IMG/VR virus record: IMGVR_UViG_3300033064_007809
Coordinates: 1 to 46,928 of that record
Source of the DNA: a virus
DNA: 46,928 nucleotides
Strand: one strand, 5' to 3'
Shown here: piece after piece, positions 1 through 8,583 of the stretch
How the letters are laid out: each line of letters opens with the position of its first letter
How positions within the stretch are numbered: position 1 is the stretch's first letter
Position numbers and translations under genes: made by a program
Notes under the pieces: model-generated
Told to the model about the DNA's origin: nothing
The model's database searches: none
Seen by the model: only the letters and a program-made list of their open reading frames with translations

Positions 1-569
1 GGTAATTCGCCATCGTCAATTGTTCCAAAACCAAATCCAGTAACACTGCCCCCAGCCGAAGCAATCTTAATAAGTCCGCCATTGTTATTTCTTATGGCAC
101 TTAGGTTACATTTTTCGCGATCTATTTCGCACTCCGGAAAGATCCACTTAAATTGCTCATGGGAAATAAACTCAATCACCGCTCGAGAATTTTCGCCCGT
201 AAGTTGCAGTGCGTATGAACTCATAATAAACTGAGCTGTTGGTGACCTTCCCATCTGCCAAGCCGGAAACACTTTTGATATGAGCAATGACTTTCCCGAC
301 CTAGGTGGTAAGGAGATGGCAGATTGCTTATAGTCTTTTCTCCCATCCCCGATGTTTTGCAAAAAGTCCCCAATTACCTCATGGACTTTAAATGGTTGAA
401 ATTTGCCTGCTATGGGAACCTCAGAGGTTATGTATCTTGCAAAAGTTAAAAAGTCGGTCCGACACTTCAACCTAAGTAACTCTTGTTTATCGGTACTGGA
501 TAACGACTTGGCGTTCTTTTCCATTTCCGCCATAGTGGCCCTTTCGTCGGCTAATTCTTTTTTATTCAT
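1..569 (-). CDS. terL: Terminase large subunit, N-terminal part (runs off the window)
   Basis: Reading the minus strand from the ATG at 569 gives 189 open codons that continue past the window edge. At residues 88-94 there is a Walker-A-like loop PPRSGKS, followed by a segment of the form TAQFIMSSYA about 17 residues later, the usual layout of the packaging ATPase of tailed phages. The visible part covers only the start of the ATPase domain; Walker B and the nuclease domain lie outside. The start falls 5 bases after the stop of the baseplate V-like gene, so the terminase is the last visible gene of the minus-strand baseplate operon, an unusual place for it. No clear ribosome binding site is seen. 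The family call is firm; the exact start is less so. Confidence 0.85.
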   Translation of the reverse strand, partial: MNKKELADERATMAEMEKNAKSLSSTDKQELLRLKCRTDFLTFARYITSEVPIAGKFQPFKVHEVIGDFLQNIGDGRKDYKQSAISLPPRSGKSLLISKVFPAWQMGRSPTAQFIMSSYALQLTGENSRAVIEFISHEQFKWIFPECEIDREKCNLSAIRNNNGGLIKIASAGGSVTGFGFGTIDDGEL

Positions 570-573
570 AAAA

Positions 574-3573
574 TTAACAATCCGCCTGGCCATCACGTGC
601 CCGACCCTGGTCATATTTAATTCGGTCTAGAATTTCCCTGATAGATGGTGAGCCAGGTGTTCCAGGCGCCCCAGATACCCCAGATACTCCAGATGCTCCC
701 GGTGTCCTCAAAGCCTCGGTAATACTTTGTGGTAATTTTGCCTCGATAAGAGATTGAGGCTGAGCCAAAACCGGTGAATTAATCTTAGACTCTAAGGAAT
801 CTTTAAGAGCTTTGTCCTTGTTTCGCTTAGTTAAACATTTACTAAAATTGAGTGGAACGTCAATTGGTATTAATCCTAAAATTACGTCTTTAAGATTAAG
901 AAGATCTCCTCCTGGCTCTAATTTCCTCCACTCTTTATCTGCGGGCGCTACAATGTTAGAAAGGATATTGGTTGCTTCTGCTTTACTTGTGGAATTTAAA
1001 GTGGCAATTTTTACTATATTTTCAAATACAAGTTTTAATGAACTTGTGGGAACTACACCTGCCCTCCCACCTTTTTTCTTTGCATCTAACTTTAGTACAA
1101 ATTTATATACGTCCTGTATGGCTTTGGAGGTATCTACGATACTCAGTAGGGTTTTGGAGAAAAATGAACCATTGCCGTCCATCATTTTTGTAATTAGGCG
1201 ATGCTGAGCGTCAATAAGTTTTCGTTCTACAGACTCTACGCCGGTAATGTTATTGTCCGTCTGTTTAAATGCGTTCTCTACCGCCTCGAAAGTATACATT
1301 AACTCTGTCCAAAGCTCTGGCCAATCAGCGTTTTTGGCACTGTCAATGCGATCGGCCATCTCATTTAGTCGTTTTACCGATTTAATGAGTTGGGTGAGAT
1401 CGAATGGGTTTGGGAAGCACAGATCTTCGCCTACCGCTGTGGGGATGAGACTAAGCACCTCGGCAACAACATTCTCATTGTTTTTTGTCATATCCCCGTC
1501 GGGGTTATATGAACTGGCGGAGTTGGCAATAACACTACCACACTCTTCTAGTAAAGTATTTCCATCCGAATCTTCTGAGTGCTCGGTTTTTCGGCACTTA
1601 GGACTACAGGGACAATCTCCGCCCCCTCCACCAAACAGTCCTCCGAGCCCTCCAAGTCCGCCAAGAATCCCGGCCACTGGATTAAGAGCAGCAAGTGCTC
1701 CGAGCGCATCAAGCCCTATCCCACCTGCTCCTAATATACCACTTAGTTGTTGGCCAAGCCCTACCAACTCTAGGGCTGTTGTGGCCAATTGTGGTAGGCC
1801 AGCTTGACCGCCGAGGAGCGGAATTCCTGAAAGCCCGGCAAAATTACCTACCAACCCTGCAACTTGGCCAAGTCCGCCGCCTTGGAGAACAGAACTAACA
1901 GCCCCGACTATGTTCCCAGAAATGTTACCTTGGCCTCCCACCGCGCCCACAAGTCCGCTAATTACGTCCTGGATGGGTCCACCTCCCCTCCCCACGGCCG
2001 CATTGAGCATATCATTAATACTGGATGGTTGTGTTTTAAAAAATTCTTTCCCAATATCTAATATCGGAGATACAAATTTGGCCACCTCTGGAGGGAGTTG
2101 GGGTAGACCCAGCATAGCAGCCGAATCAATTGCCCCCACCGCACCTCCTGCAGCGTAAGATAAATATACGCTTCGAAGCTGTGGAGAAATTGTGCTTAAC
2201 GTTTGATTGAGAGATTTTTGCCCGACGGTTTGTAAAGCTCCATCTAGGGCATTATTTTGTATTCCTTGGGCAATGATGTCTCCGGCGCCAGTCAACGACG
2301 AGAGGATAGTTGCTAATTCCTCATCAATGACATTTCCCTGGCTAAGAGCGTTTGTAAACAAAGAATTTAACGTTGCAATACTTACCCCAGAGTTATTAGA
2401 AACTACAATTCTAGCAATATTAGAAAGAAGATTGGCCTGGTTAAATGCTGGAGGGAGTATCCCGCTAGCCATTAATGCAGTCTTGAGTGCAGGGTCAGTG
2501 CCCGTGGGCGAAATAGATTCACCTAACTTATCCAAAACTGCTGTGGCCGCATTGCCTACAAAATCACCCGCGGCAGGAGCGGCTTTTTCTGCCAGGGCCT
2601 TTATAGGCTTACGCGAGTCAATAAACTCATCTCTGGTTTTAGGAGGGTCTTGGCGGTGAAATTGGATTGGCTCTCTTTTACCTGGATTTATCCATTTCAT
2701 CGAGCCTTGATACCGTAGACATTTAATCCCCTGGGAATTGAGTCCTTCGTCGAGGATTGCGTCCATGCCATGAAGACGCTCTGTGCAAGGAGGTAAGGTT
2801 GTGCGAAAAAACACCGGAGCAGCACTTACTGGGGTCCATATGTAGTCCCCATTTTCGTCCTTGCCGCATTTGATTTGAAAACTGCGAAACTTGCGATCTT
2901 CGGTGAAATCAAATACTTCCCCCTCAAGGGCCTTCGAGCACCCCGGTATTCCTGTTTTACCGGCGTATGCGGCCGTAGTAGCCGTGCCTTCGGGCACCCC
3001 CGGGTCAACTCCTTTCTCAATAAATTTGCCTTGGGTAATTGATTTCCAAGACCAAGTTGCCTCTCCGCCTTGCTGTCGACTATCACGTCTCATGCAAATG
3101 GCCAGTACTTGGTCCTTCTCACTATCGAATAGATAGAGCCGGCCACTATTCCCCTCGTTGCAGAGCAGGCCCTGGTCCCCTGGCGACGAGGCCTGTGTCT
3201 GTCTATAAGCATCAATCTGTTCTGAGACAGTGGCCACCTGATAGGCCGCACCAGGAAACCCCGCCTCGGGACTCTTATTAAAAAACCCTAGTACAAAAGC
3301 ATCTTCAGAGTTACCATTGGCTTTTCCGATTAGACAAGGTGAGCCAATGAATTGTGCACTAAGCACTCCCTTATTACTACCGTTGAGAACATAGATCCAG
3401 TCACTACTCGTTCCGTCTTGGTAGGTAACTTTTACGCGGCCTAGTTTTTTAGGATCTGATACTGATACCACCGTGCCAATTTCGTTGTACGGATCAGAAT
3501 AAACTCCTCCACTTACCTCTACGGAGCGAGTAGTAACATCTCTAAGTTCTCTAAAGGCCTCAAAAAATTCCAT
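574..3573 (-). CDS. Baseplate hub / puncturing protein, gp5/V-like (999 aa)
   Basis: Residues about 24-102 have the N-terminal OB-fold pattern of gp5/baseplate assembly protein V (IGTVVSVSDPKKLGRVKV, then a GSPCLIG turn and a VLGFFN strand). This fold forms the hub at the tip of the tail tube. The rest is long and unusual: a low-complexity Gly/Ala/Leu-rich stretch around residues 550-720, a Cys cluster beginning DCPCSPKC near residue 720, a helical region, and a short collagen-like stretch (GAPGTPGSPS) near the C-terminus. The usual beta-helix needle repeats are not obvious. It is the third gene after baseplate J and I proteins, the classical order reversed. The hub role is inferred from the OB domain and context. 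Confidence 0.75.
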   Translation of the reverse strand: MEFFEAFRELRDVTTRSVEVSGGVYSDPYNEIGTVVSVSDPKKLGRVKVTYQDGTSSDWIYVLNGSNKGVLSAQFIGSPCLIGKANGNSEDAFVLGFFNKSPEAGFPGAAYQVATVSEQIDAYRQTQASSPGDQGLLCNEGNSGRLYLFDSEKDQVLAICMRRDSRQQGGEATWSWKSITQGKFIEKGVDPGVPEGTATTAAYAGKTGIPGCSKALEGEVFDFTEDRKFRSFQIKCGKDENGDYIWTPVSAAPVFFRTTLPPCTERLHGMDAILDEGLNSQGIKCLRYQGSMKWINPGKREPIQFHRQDPPKTRDEFIDSRKPIKALAEKAAPAAGDFVGNAATAVLDKLGESISPTGTDPALKTALMASGILPPAFNQANLLSNIARIVVSNNSGVSIATLNSLFTNALSQGNVIDEELATILSSLTGAGDIIAQGIQNNALDGALQTVGQKSLNQTLSTISPQLRSVYLSYAAGGAVGAIDSAAMLGLPQLPPEVAKFVSPILDIGKEFFKTQPSSINDMLNAAVGRGGGPIQDVISGLVGAVGGQGNISGNIVGAVSSVLQGGGLGQVAGLVGNFAGLSGIPLLGGQAGLPQLATTALELVGLGQQLSGILGAGGIGLDALGALAALNPVAGILGGLGGLGGLFGGGGGDCPCSPKCRKTEHSEDSDGNTLLEECGSVIANSASSYNPDGDMTKNNENVVAEVLSLIPTAVGEDLCFPNPFDLTQLIKSVKRLNEMADRIDSAKNADWPELWTELMYTFEAVENAFKQTDNNITGVESVERKLIDAQHRLITKMMDGNGSFFSKTLLSIVDTSKAIQDVYKFVLKLDAKKKGGRAGVVPTSSLKLVFENIVKIATLNSTSKAEATNILSNIVAPADKEWRKLEPGGDLLNLKDVILGLIPIDVPLNFSKCLTKRNKDKALKDSLESKINSPVLAQPQSLIEAKLPQSITEALRTPGASGVSGVSGAPGTPGSPSIREILDRIKYDQGRARDGQADC

Positions 3574-3583
3574 GTTATATAAC

Positions 3584-5653
3584 TTAGGTTAGTTCCGGTT
3601 CAAAAAATCCGTCGCCCACGGCCCATAAGTCTGCTGAGAGGTAGGCATATTGGACCCTTACATTGAGATGGGAAGGGAGCCAATTTTTGGCAATGTAAGT
3701 GGCTCTGTCCCAAGACTTACCATCTCTATTGTAGTAATAAGGCATTCTAAAAAATATATTGCGAGATTCTTCGGTACTCGAGACCCTACTTACTCCTGCC
3801 ACCAACTGATTGGTGTAGTTGCCAATTTCAGCATCTTCTTCTGTGCCTACTTGGATTACATCGTATTTATGCGGAACCAATGGCGGAGCAGAAATTTCCG
3901 CATTACGCAATCCGCTGCGTGGCTTAAGGATTTTTCGTTCTGCGTTTACAATTTCTAACTCCACAGGACTATGAGACTTTAACCCGAAAATTGATACAAG
4001 AAACGCTATTACCAATAAACTGCCCTTGGCTTCGATTAAACCATTCCAAAGAAATTTATTAATTCGAGGGGCGTTAACTACCACCAACTCAGAATGGGAA
4101 CCAGTAGAATAAGCTTTGAACGGGGCATAGGAATTATATGTACCGTTAGGATTAATATCTATTGTCTCAATTTCGTCAAGTTTAAGACGCAGAAAATTAG
4201 CCTCGCTATCTTCATCTACCCACTCTGAGTTGGTGAAGGGAAATTTGTTTAAAGCTTGGCCTTTAGGCGTAAGAGAATTGCTACCTTCGTTTGTACCTTC
4301 TCGATCCCACCATCCAAACGCATTGCGAATCATGGCCTCTTTGATTGGCCGATCCCACTGAACGTTCCATAAGTCCCCCGTAAGACCCAGGTGTTGCGCC
4401 AACCAATCCAGAGTTGAAGTTAAACATGTTTCTGGGGAAAGATACGTCTGATAAAATGATGCAATATTCTCTTTCTTTGACGCTAAAAACTCGTCGGCGC
4501 CACTCAACACCCATTGAGAAGGAGTTTCTTTGTCAGAGAAGGCTGGATCGGAACGATAGGCCTCGGCCATGCCAGGCAATCTGGAGTAGATTGGCCTAGC
4601 CATTGTTGACTTAGAGTAAGATATGGCACCTAATTTCAATGAACTAGGAGTAACTTGTATTATACTACTAAATAATTGGGCAATTTTGTCATAACATGCG
4701 GAAATAAACTCGAGACCGGTTGGGTTGTTAATGAGTCGCTCCGCCCACTCCGCTTCAATAATTGTATTGATTTGGGTTTTCCAAACCCCCGGTAATTCTT
4801 CAAACGCTTCCTCTAGGGAGGTTTTGATTTGCTCCAATATGGGAACACTCAACTGATTATTTAGATAGCCTTCAGACGTGTTCGGATACACAGAAATAAT
4901 AAATTTTCTAATAAAAGTATCCTTGCGGTTGTCTATGCCTATGATGTTTGAAAATGGCGAATTAATTACCCCCTCTAACCTTTTGTCAATAAGAATTAAA
5001 GCCGTTTCAAAAAAATCCTCGGAAAAATAAAACTTTGGTGGTAGGTAGAGAGTTGTAAAAATACTTGCTGGGGAAACAATTTCTAATCCTTCAAACTCCC
5101 CCCTCAAGATTGTTTTTAAATTAACGACCTCTGCCGGACTAAAAAAGTATTTTACAGAGAGCTGACTAGAGCCGTATTTTTTTACCGACTCATATTGCCA
5201 TTTTGTATTTTTAACCCGCGTTACGTAACCTATAACACATCGACCAGGAGCACAAATTGCATCCGAGCCGAACCCCGGGGCACAAATCAGCCCACTCCTG
5301 GAACAACTCTCCTCCCCTTGGCTAATTGCATGCCCATGGGCATAAACTTTATAAACGGGATGGTCCTCGGCCTCTTGGGTTAGTGGTGTTGATATTTCGC
5401 TAGGGCTATATACGTGACCAATGTTCTTATATTTAAATCCGTCTGTGGAAAGGTTTTCTATCTCTCGGTCTATTACCTCCTGTCTCTCAGAATTGATGTT
5501 GCGAACTGGGCCAAATGTTATCTTCCCAAGCTGATGGGCAAAAATTTTTATTTTTTTAGTGCGGTCAAACTCAACTATAATGTGAGAAGGGGAAAGTTGC
5601 GGACTAAGTTTTTTAATAGCCGATGCCGAATCCCAAGCAGATAAGTTTATCAT
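3584..5653 (-). CDS. Baseplate protein with tail-protein-I-like domain (689 aa)
   Basis: The middle of the protein, about residues 400-470, contains the hallmark of phage tail protein I (P2 gpI): a segment LDWLAQHLGLTGDLW followed by VQWDRPIKEAMI and a Gly-Thr turn. Protein I links the wedge ring to the tail fibre. At 689 residues it is far longer than P2 gpI; the N-terminal 380 residues and the C-terminal part match nothing I recognise and may form fibre-attachment or wedge domains. The start codon overlaps the end of the baseplate J gene by 4 bases, supporting translational coupling. The domain call is good; the function of the flanks is unknown. Confidence 0.65.
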   Translation of the reverse strand: MINLSAWDSASAIKKLSPQLSPSHIIVEFDRTKKIKIFAHQLGKITFGPVRNINSERQEVIDREIENLSTDGFKYKNIGHVYSPSEISTPLTQEAEDHPVYKVYAHGHAISQGEESCSRSGLICAPGFGSDAICAPGRCVIGYVTRVKNTKWQYESVKKYGSSQLSVKYFFSPAEVVNLKTILRGEFEGLEIVSPASIFTTLYLPPKFYFSEDFFETALILIDKRLEGVINSPFSNIIGIDNRKDTFIRKFIISVYPNTSEGYLNNQLSVPILEQIKTSLEEAFEELPGVWKTQINTIIEAEWAERLINNPTGLEFISACYDKIAQLFSSIIQVTPSSLKLGAISYSKSTMARPIYSRLPGMAEAYRSDPAFSDKETPSQWVLSGADEFLASKKENIASFYQTYLSPETCLTSTLDWLAQHLGLTGDLWNVQWDRPIKEAMIRNAFGWWDREGTNEGSNSLTPKGQALNKFPFTNSEWVDEDSEANFLRLKLDEIETIDINPNGTYNSYAPFKAYSTGSHSELVVVNAPRINKFLWNGLIEAKGSLLVIAFLVSIFGLKSHSPVELEIVNAERKILKPRSGLRNAEISAPPLVPHKYDVIQVGTEEDAEIGNYTNQLVAGVSRVSSTEESRNIFFRMPYYYNRDGKSWDRATYIAKNWLPSHLNVRVQYAYLSADLWAVGDGFFEPELT

Positions 5654-6939
5654 GGGGTATATAAATTATCGTAGGAAAATGTCAGCGAAGAAAAATCATT
5701 GATTGACGTAAAAGCAATCTGAGTTCTAAAAAGCTTATATGTAAGAATGGGCGACGGGGAAGAAAACACCTGTTCATCTGCATTTACAACTGTTAAATAA
5801 TTATAAAGACATTCAGTACCTTCCTCGTTCTCCTCTCCGCTAAATCCCGCACAAACCCCCTCTAATTCCTCGGGATTTTTAATCATCATTTTTATATCCA
5901 ATGTGTTAATTGTTTGAATAAAATCAAACTCATATAGAACTCTGGCCACACTTTGATAGTTTATTTCAGAGCCGGGCGGCAAGTTCACCGGATTAAAGTA
6001 GGTACTAAGCGCCTCAAAAACCTGCTGAGAGAGCACATCAATGCCGCCATTGATGGTAAGTGGGTCGTAGTACAACTCAACAACAATATCAGTAGGCACC
6101 ACCTCTGGCGCAATAAAAGATATATTTGTACCAATGGTCACTCTGGATTTCATAGAGTCAATCAAAAATGCCAAAGAAGACGGATCTAGACTCTTTCCGT
6201 TTTCGTCCCCTACACAAATTACGATATTACCCGATAAGGCCGAGGTTAAACTATTTCTTTCTTCGTAGGTTAGAACTTTTACAATAGAACTTTCTGGGGC
6301 TAGTGTTCTTACCTCATTATTAAAATCTAAGGAGGTTGTAAGGTTGCGTCTGCTAAGTACTTCAAAAGCCCGTTGCTTCATCTGAACTACCGACTCGATA
6401 TCGGTGCCTCCTAGGCCCGGGGCATTATTCCTCAGAGACTCTAACCCGGCAAAATTTTTCTCGATTTTATTAATAGATCCCTCGGCCACATTATATGAAC
6501 TTCCCCAACGCTCAGACTGACATGCCACCGTGGTTACAAAATTTGACTCTGTAATCTGGACTTGTTGCAAGGTGATAAATACCTGGCCTCCGTCGGCCAA
6601 TACCTTTGTCCCTTTAGGAATAATTAAAACTCGCTGGAACCCAGGTACTTTGTAAAAAGACACCTCTACTAATGCCTTACTCCCGAGCTTCCTTTGAATG
6701 CCTAGTTGTCTCAACCATTGCAAACTAAATGCCTCGGGGAGATTGTTTAGGTAATAGAGAAGTTCGGCTTGGGCAAACGCCTGGCCTTCGGCAATGGCGC
6801 TAAGTGGCGAGGCCGGAGTGAAGTCATTAAGAGTCCCATTTGACTCCAAATAGATCCTTGTCTGGATCGCTCTTACAAGAGCCTCTGTATTTCTGCTATC
6901 AAGTTGTAGAGGTAAAATTGGTCCGTAAATGTTAGCCAT
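5650..6939 (-). CDS. Baseplate J-like wedge protein (429 aa)
   Basis: The protein follows the baseplate J/gp47 pattern throughout: an N-terminal helix with TPASPLSAIAEGQA, a central strand region where a grip of the form VLIIPKGTKVLADGGQVF is followed by VTTVACQSERWGSSYNVAEG, then GGTDIESVVQMKQRAFE and a C-terminal alpha/beta domain (PTDIVVELYYDP, LPPGSEINYQSVARVLY). J proteins form the inner ring of the baseplate wedges in contractile tails. It is flanked by an unknown protein (3 bases away) and the I-like protein (4-base overlap), so the three are probably co-translated. Length is close to family norms. Confidence 0.85.
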   Translation of the reverse strand: MANIYGPILPLQLDSRNTEALVRAIQTRIYLESNGTLNDFTPASPLSAIAEGQAFAQAELLYYLNNLPEAFSLQWLRQLGIQRKLGSKALVEVSFYKVPGFQRVLIIPKGTKVLADGGQVFITLQQVQITESNFVTTVACQSERWGSSYNVAEGSINKIEKNFAGLESLRNNAPGLGGTDIESVVQMKQRAFEVLSRRNLTTSLDFNNEVRTLAPESSIVKVLTYEERNSLTSALSGNIVICVGDENGKSLDPSSLAFLIDSMKSRVTIGTNISFIAPEVVPTDIVVELYYDPLTINGGIDVLSQQVFEALSTYFNPVNLPPGSEINYQSVARVLYEFDFIQTINTLDIKMMIKNPEELEGVCAGFSGEENEEGTECLYNYLTVVNADEQVFSSPSPILTYKLFRTQIAFTSINDFSSLTFSYDNLYTP

Positions 6940-6942
6940 TAA

Positions 6943-7992
6943 TCAGAATGGTGGGGTAAAGGTACGGGAAAGGCCAGCTTTACCGCCGTCGGGGTCGGCG
7001 TTCTGCCCTTCGTAATCGGGAATTAGTGACCGATCAATGGCATCTCCATTGGACATGGTTGCTGGGTCAAAAGACGTATAGCCATTGATAGTCTCTCCGA
7101 TGAGAGAGATGGAGTAAATGTCGCCGTCCTGACGTTTGAAGTCCGGAATCTCACCAAGAATAGATCCAGCGGTGAACGGATTGGAGTAGTTAATTGCTTC
7201 GGGCGATGACAAATTCAAACTACCGACTGAATCTGCCGCAATAGGATTGTATAACTTCTCAAGTGGTGTTGTAGAAGCATACCCCATGTACCCTTGAAGG
7301 ACACTTTGACGAAGTGAACCGGGCAATATGGAAGGGGATTCCATTCCGGGGTAGGGAATATCTCCCCAGTATTCTTGCAGAGTAGAATATCCTTTAGCAA
7401 ATTCAACTCCTCGGTAATCAAGTCCGAGGTCTACGTTATTACTCAGAGCAATTTTGGCATTGGTTGGAGGCGAAGAAATCTTAGTCTGGGGATTATTGGC
7501 AATTATTGCACCAGCAAGATTCGTACTTATGGGAGAAATTCTAGATTCCTCGAGCCAATCTACAATTTTAGATGCAAAATTTTCTGAAGAAACAAAACCC
7601 GGCAAGATGGATGTTAGAGTTTTGTTTAAGTAGCCTGAAGTTGAGGCAATATACGAGCTTTCAGAATCGACAATTTGGCCCAGGGCGGGGAAAAAATCTT
7701 TGGCAACTTTTTCTTTCCAATTTTGCCCTTGGGTTATATCTACGTAGTCTGTAAATTCGCCATCTTTTTCGTATTCTGCCTCTAGTACTTCTAGTACCCC
7801 ATCTACTAGTTCTGACTCTGTGCCAATAAGCGACTCTAAAATATCCGAAGGACGGTGGATGTCTGTAAACCGAGTGGGTGAGGCAGCCCATACTTGGTTT
7901 TGCACCTCGCGAAAATACTCCGGATCGCCGTATGCAACAGCACCCAACCCCCCAAGACTACTAAAGTCGTCAGTAACGTAAACTGTCTTCAA
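6943..7992 (-). CDS. Hypothetical baseplate-operon protein, possible N-terminal LysM-like fold
   Basis: This is a 349-residue protein that begins at a TTG codon; no ATG gives a longer reading. It is the first gene of the minus-strand baseplate operon, 3 bases before the J-like gene. Residues 1-40 (VTDDFSSLGGLGAVAYGD, then EYFREVQN) resemble the spacing of LysM-type domains found on tail-tube and baseplate adaptor proteins (D..S..A..YGDP.Y...), but the resemblance is weak. The rest is acidic and rich in Ser, Pro and Gly, with no family I recognise. A GTTTAAAGTA element sits on the same strand upstream (8027 to 8014), which suggests late transcription. Structural role inferred from position only. 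Confidence 0.6.
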   Translation of the reverse strand: MKTVYVTDDFSSLGGLGAVAYGDPEYFREVQNQVWAASPTRFTDIHRPSDILESLIGTESELVDGVLEVLEAEYEKDGEFTDYVDITQGQNWKEKVAKDFFPALGQIVDSESSYIASTSGYLNKTLTSILPGFVSSENFASKIVDWLEESRISPISTNLAGAIIANNPQTKISSPPTNAKIALSNNVDLGLDYRGVEFAKGYSTLQEYWGDIPYPGMESPSILPGSLRQSVLQGYMGYASTTPLEKLYNPIAADSVGSLNLSSPEAINYSNPFTAGSILGEIPDFKRQDGDIYSISLIGETINGYTSFDPATMSNGDAIDRSLIPDYEGQNADPDGGKAGLSRTFTPPF

Positions 7993-8013
7993 GACAAAAA
8001 ATCTTTGCTATAT

Positions 8014-8027
8014 TTCTACTTTAAACC
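8014..8027 (-). promoter_or_regulatory. Candidate late-promoter element for the baseplate operon
   Basis: On the minus strand this reads GGTTTAAAGTAGAA, 22-35 bases before the start of the first baseplate gene. The plus-strand copy at 43210-43223 has the same 14 bases. It is back to back with a related plus-strand copy at 8038. Promoter function is inferred from repeated placement, not demonstrated. Confidence 0.5.
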
Positions 8028-8037
8028 GCAAAGGGTA

Positions 8038-8051
8038 GGTTAAAGTTTATC
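8038..8051 (+). promoter_or_regulatory. Candidate late-promoter element for the tail-fibre operon
   Basis: The sequence GGTTAAAGTTTATC lies about 30 bases before the ATG at 8069. It is a weaker match (one T fewer) to the GTTTAAAG element. With the minus-strand copy at 8014-8027 it would form a divergent late promoter pair between the baseplate and fibre operons. Confidence 0.35.
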
Positions 8052-8068
8052 AGACATACTAATTGTCG

Positions 8069-8566
8069 ATGGCAGAAGCAACACTCCAACTCATTACAAC
8101 CTCGTTGCCCGGAGAGGAGCCATTTATTGGTGACCTTGATGAGGGCGAGGTATGTATTAATACGGCGGACGGGCGGATGTGGGCCGGGGATTCTATTAGC
8201 ACACCGATTGAACTTGGTGGTGCAGTAAAAAATAGTCCCATGGGCCCTCTTCTTATCTCTAACTATTTGGACGTAGAAGTAACCCAACCGGATAATCTCC
8301 CAATTGCAAATACCAACCCACTGGATATTCCTTCAGGGTTTTATCGAGAGCACCGTATTTTTCTTAGGTTTACTCAAAATCCGTTGTTAAATTTTTCAGC
8401 GTATTTTGACTATCCTATTGATTGGGGAAAAGATTGGCAAGAAACCAACCCCATCGACTTTTACAAAGGCCAAGGAAGAAAAATCCTTATAGAACTAAGT
8501 TCTTTCGGTCCAAGCGCTGAATGGATCGGAAGGTTGCTTTGGGTCAACGCAATTCCCGAGACATAA
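8069..8566 (+). CDS. Small tail-fibre-associated structural protein
   Basis: I take the ATG at 8069; a TTG two codons earlier is also in frame. The N-terminus (EEPFIGDLDEGEVCINTADGR, then MWAGD) has the signature of the N-terminal domain of phage tropism determinants and fibres: a Gly-x-Leu-x-x-Gly-Glu turn followed by x-N-T-A-D-G-R-x-W-x-G-D. Such domains anchor receptor-binding proteins to the baseplate. The remaining 120 residues are beta-rich and unrecognised. It lies directly before the giant fibre gene, 17 bases apart. Likely a short adaptor or a fibre-base protein. Confidence 0.55.
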   Translation: MAEATLQLITTSLPGEEPFIGDLDEGEVCINTADGRMWAGDSISTPIELGGAVKNSPMGPLLISNYLDVEVTQPDNLPIANTNPLDIPSGFYREHRIFLRFTQNPLLNFSAYFDYPIDWGKDWQETNPIDFYKGQGRKILIELSSFGPSAEWIGRLLWVNAIPET

Positions 8567-8583
8567 AACCACAGTCTTAAACC

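Noticed and set aside
812-2659. Plus-strand open frames opposite the baseplate hub gene
   Set aside because: They are shadows of the minus-strand 999-codon gene, have skewed composition and no ribosome binding sites.
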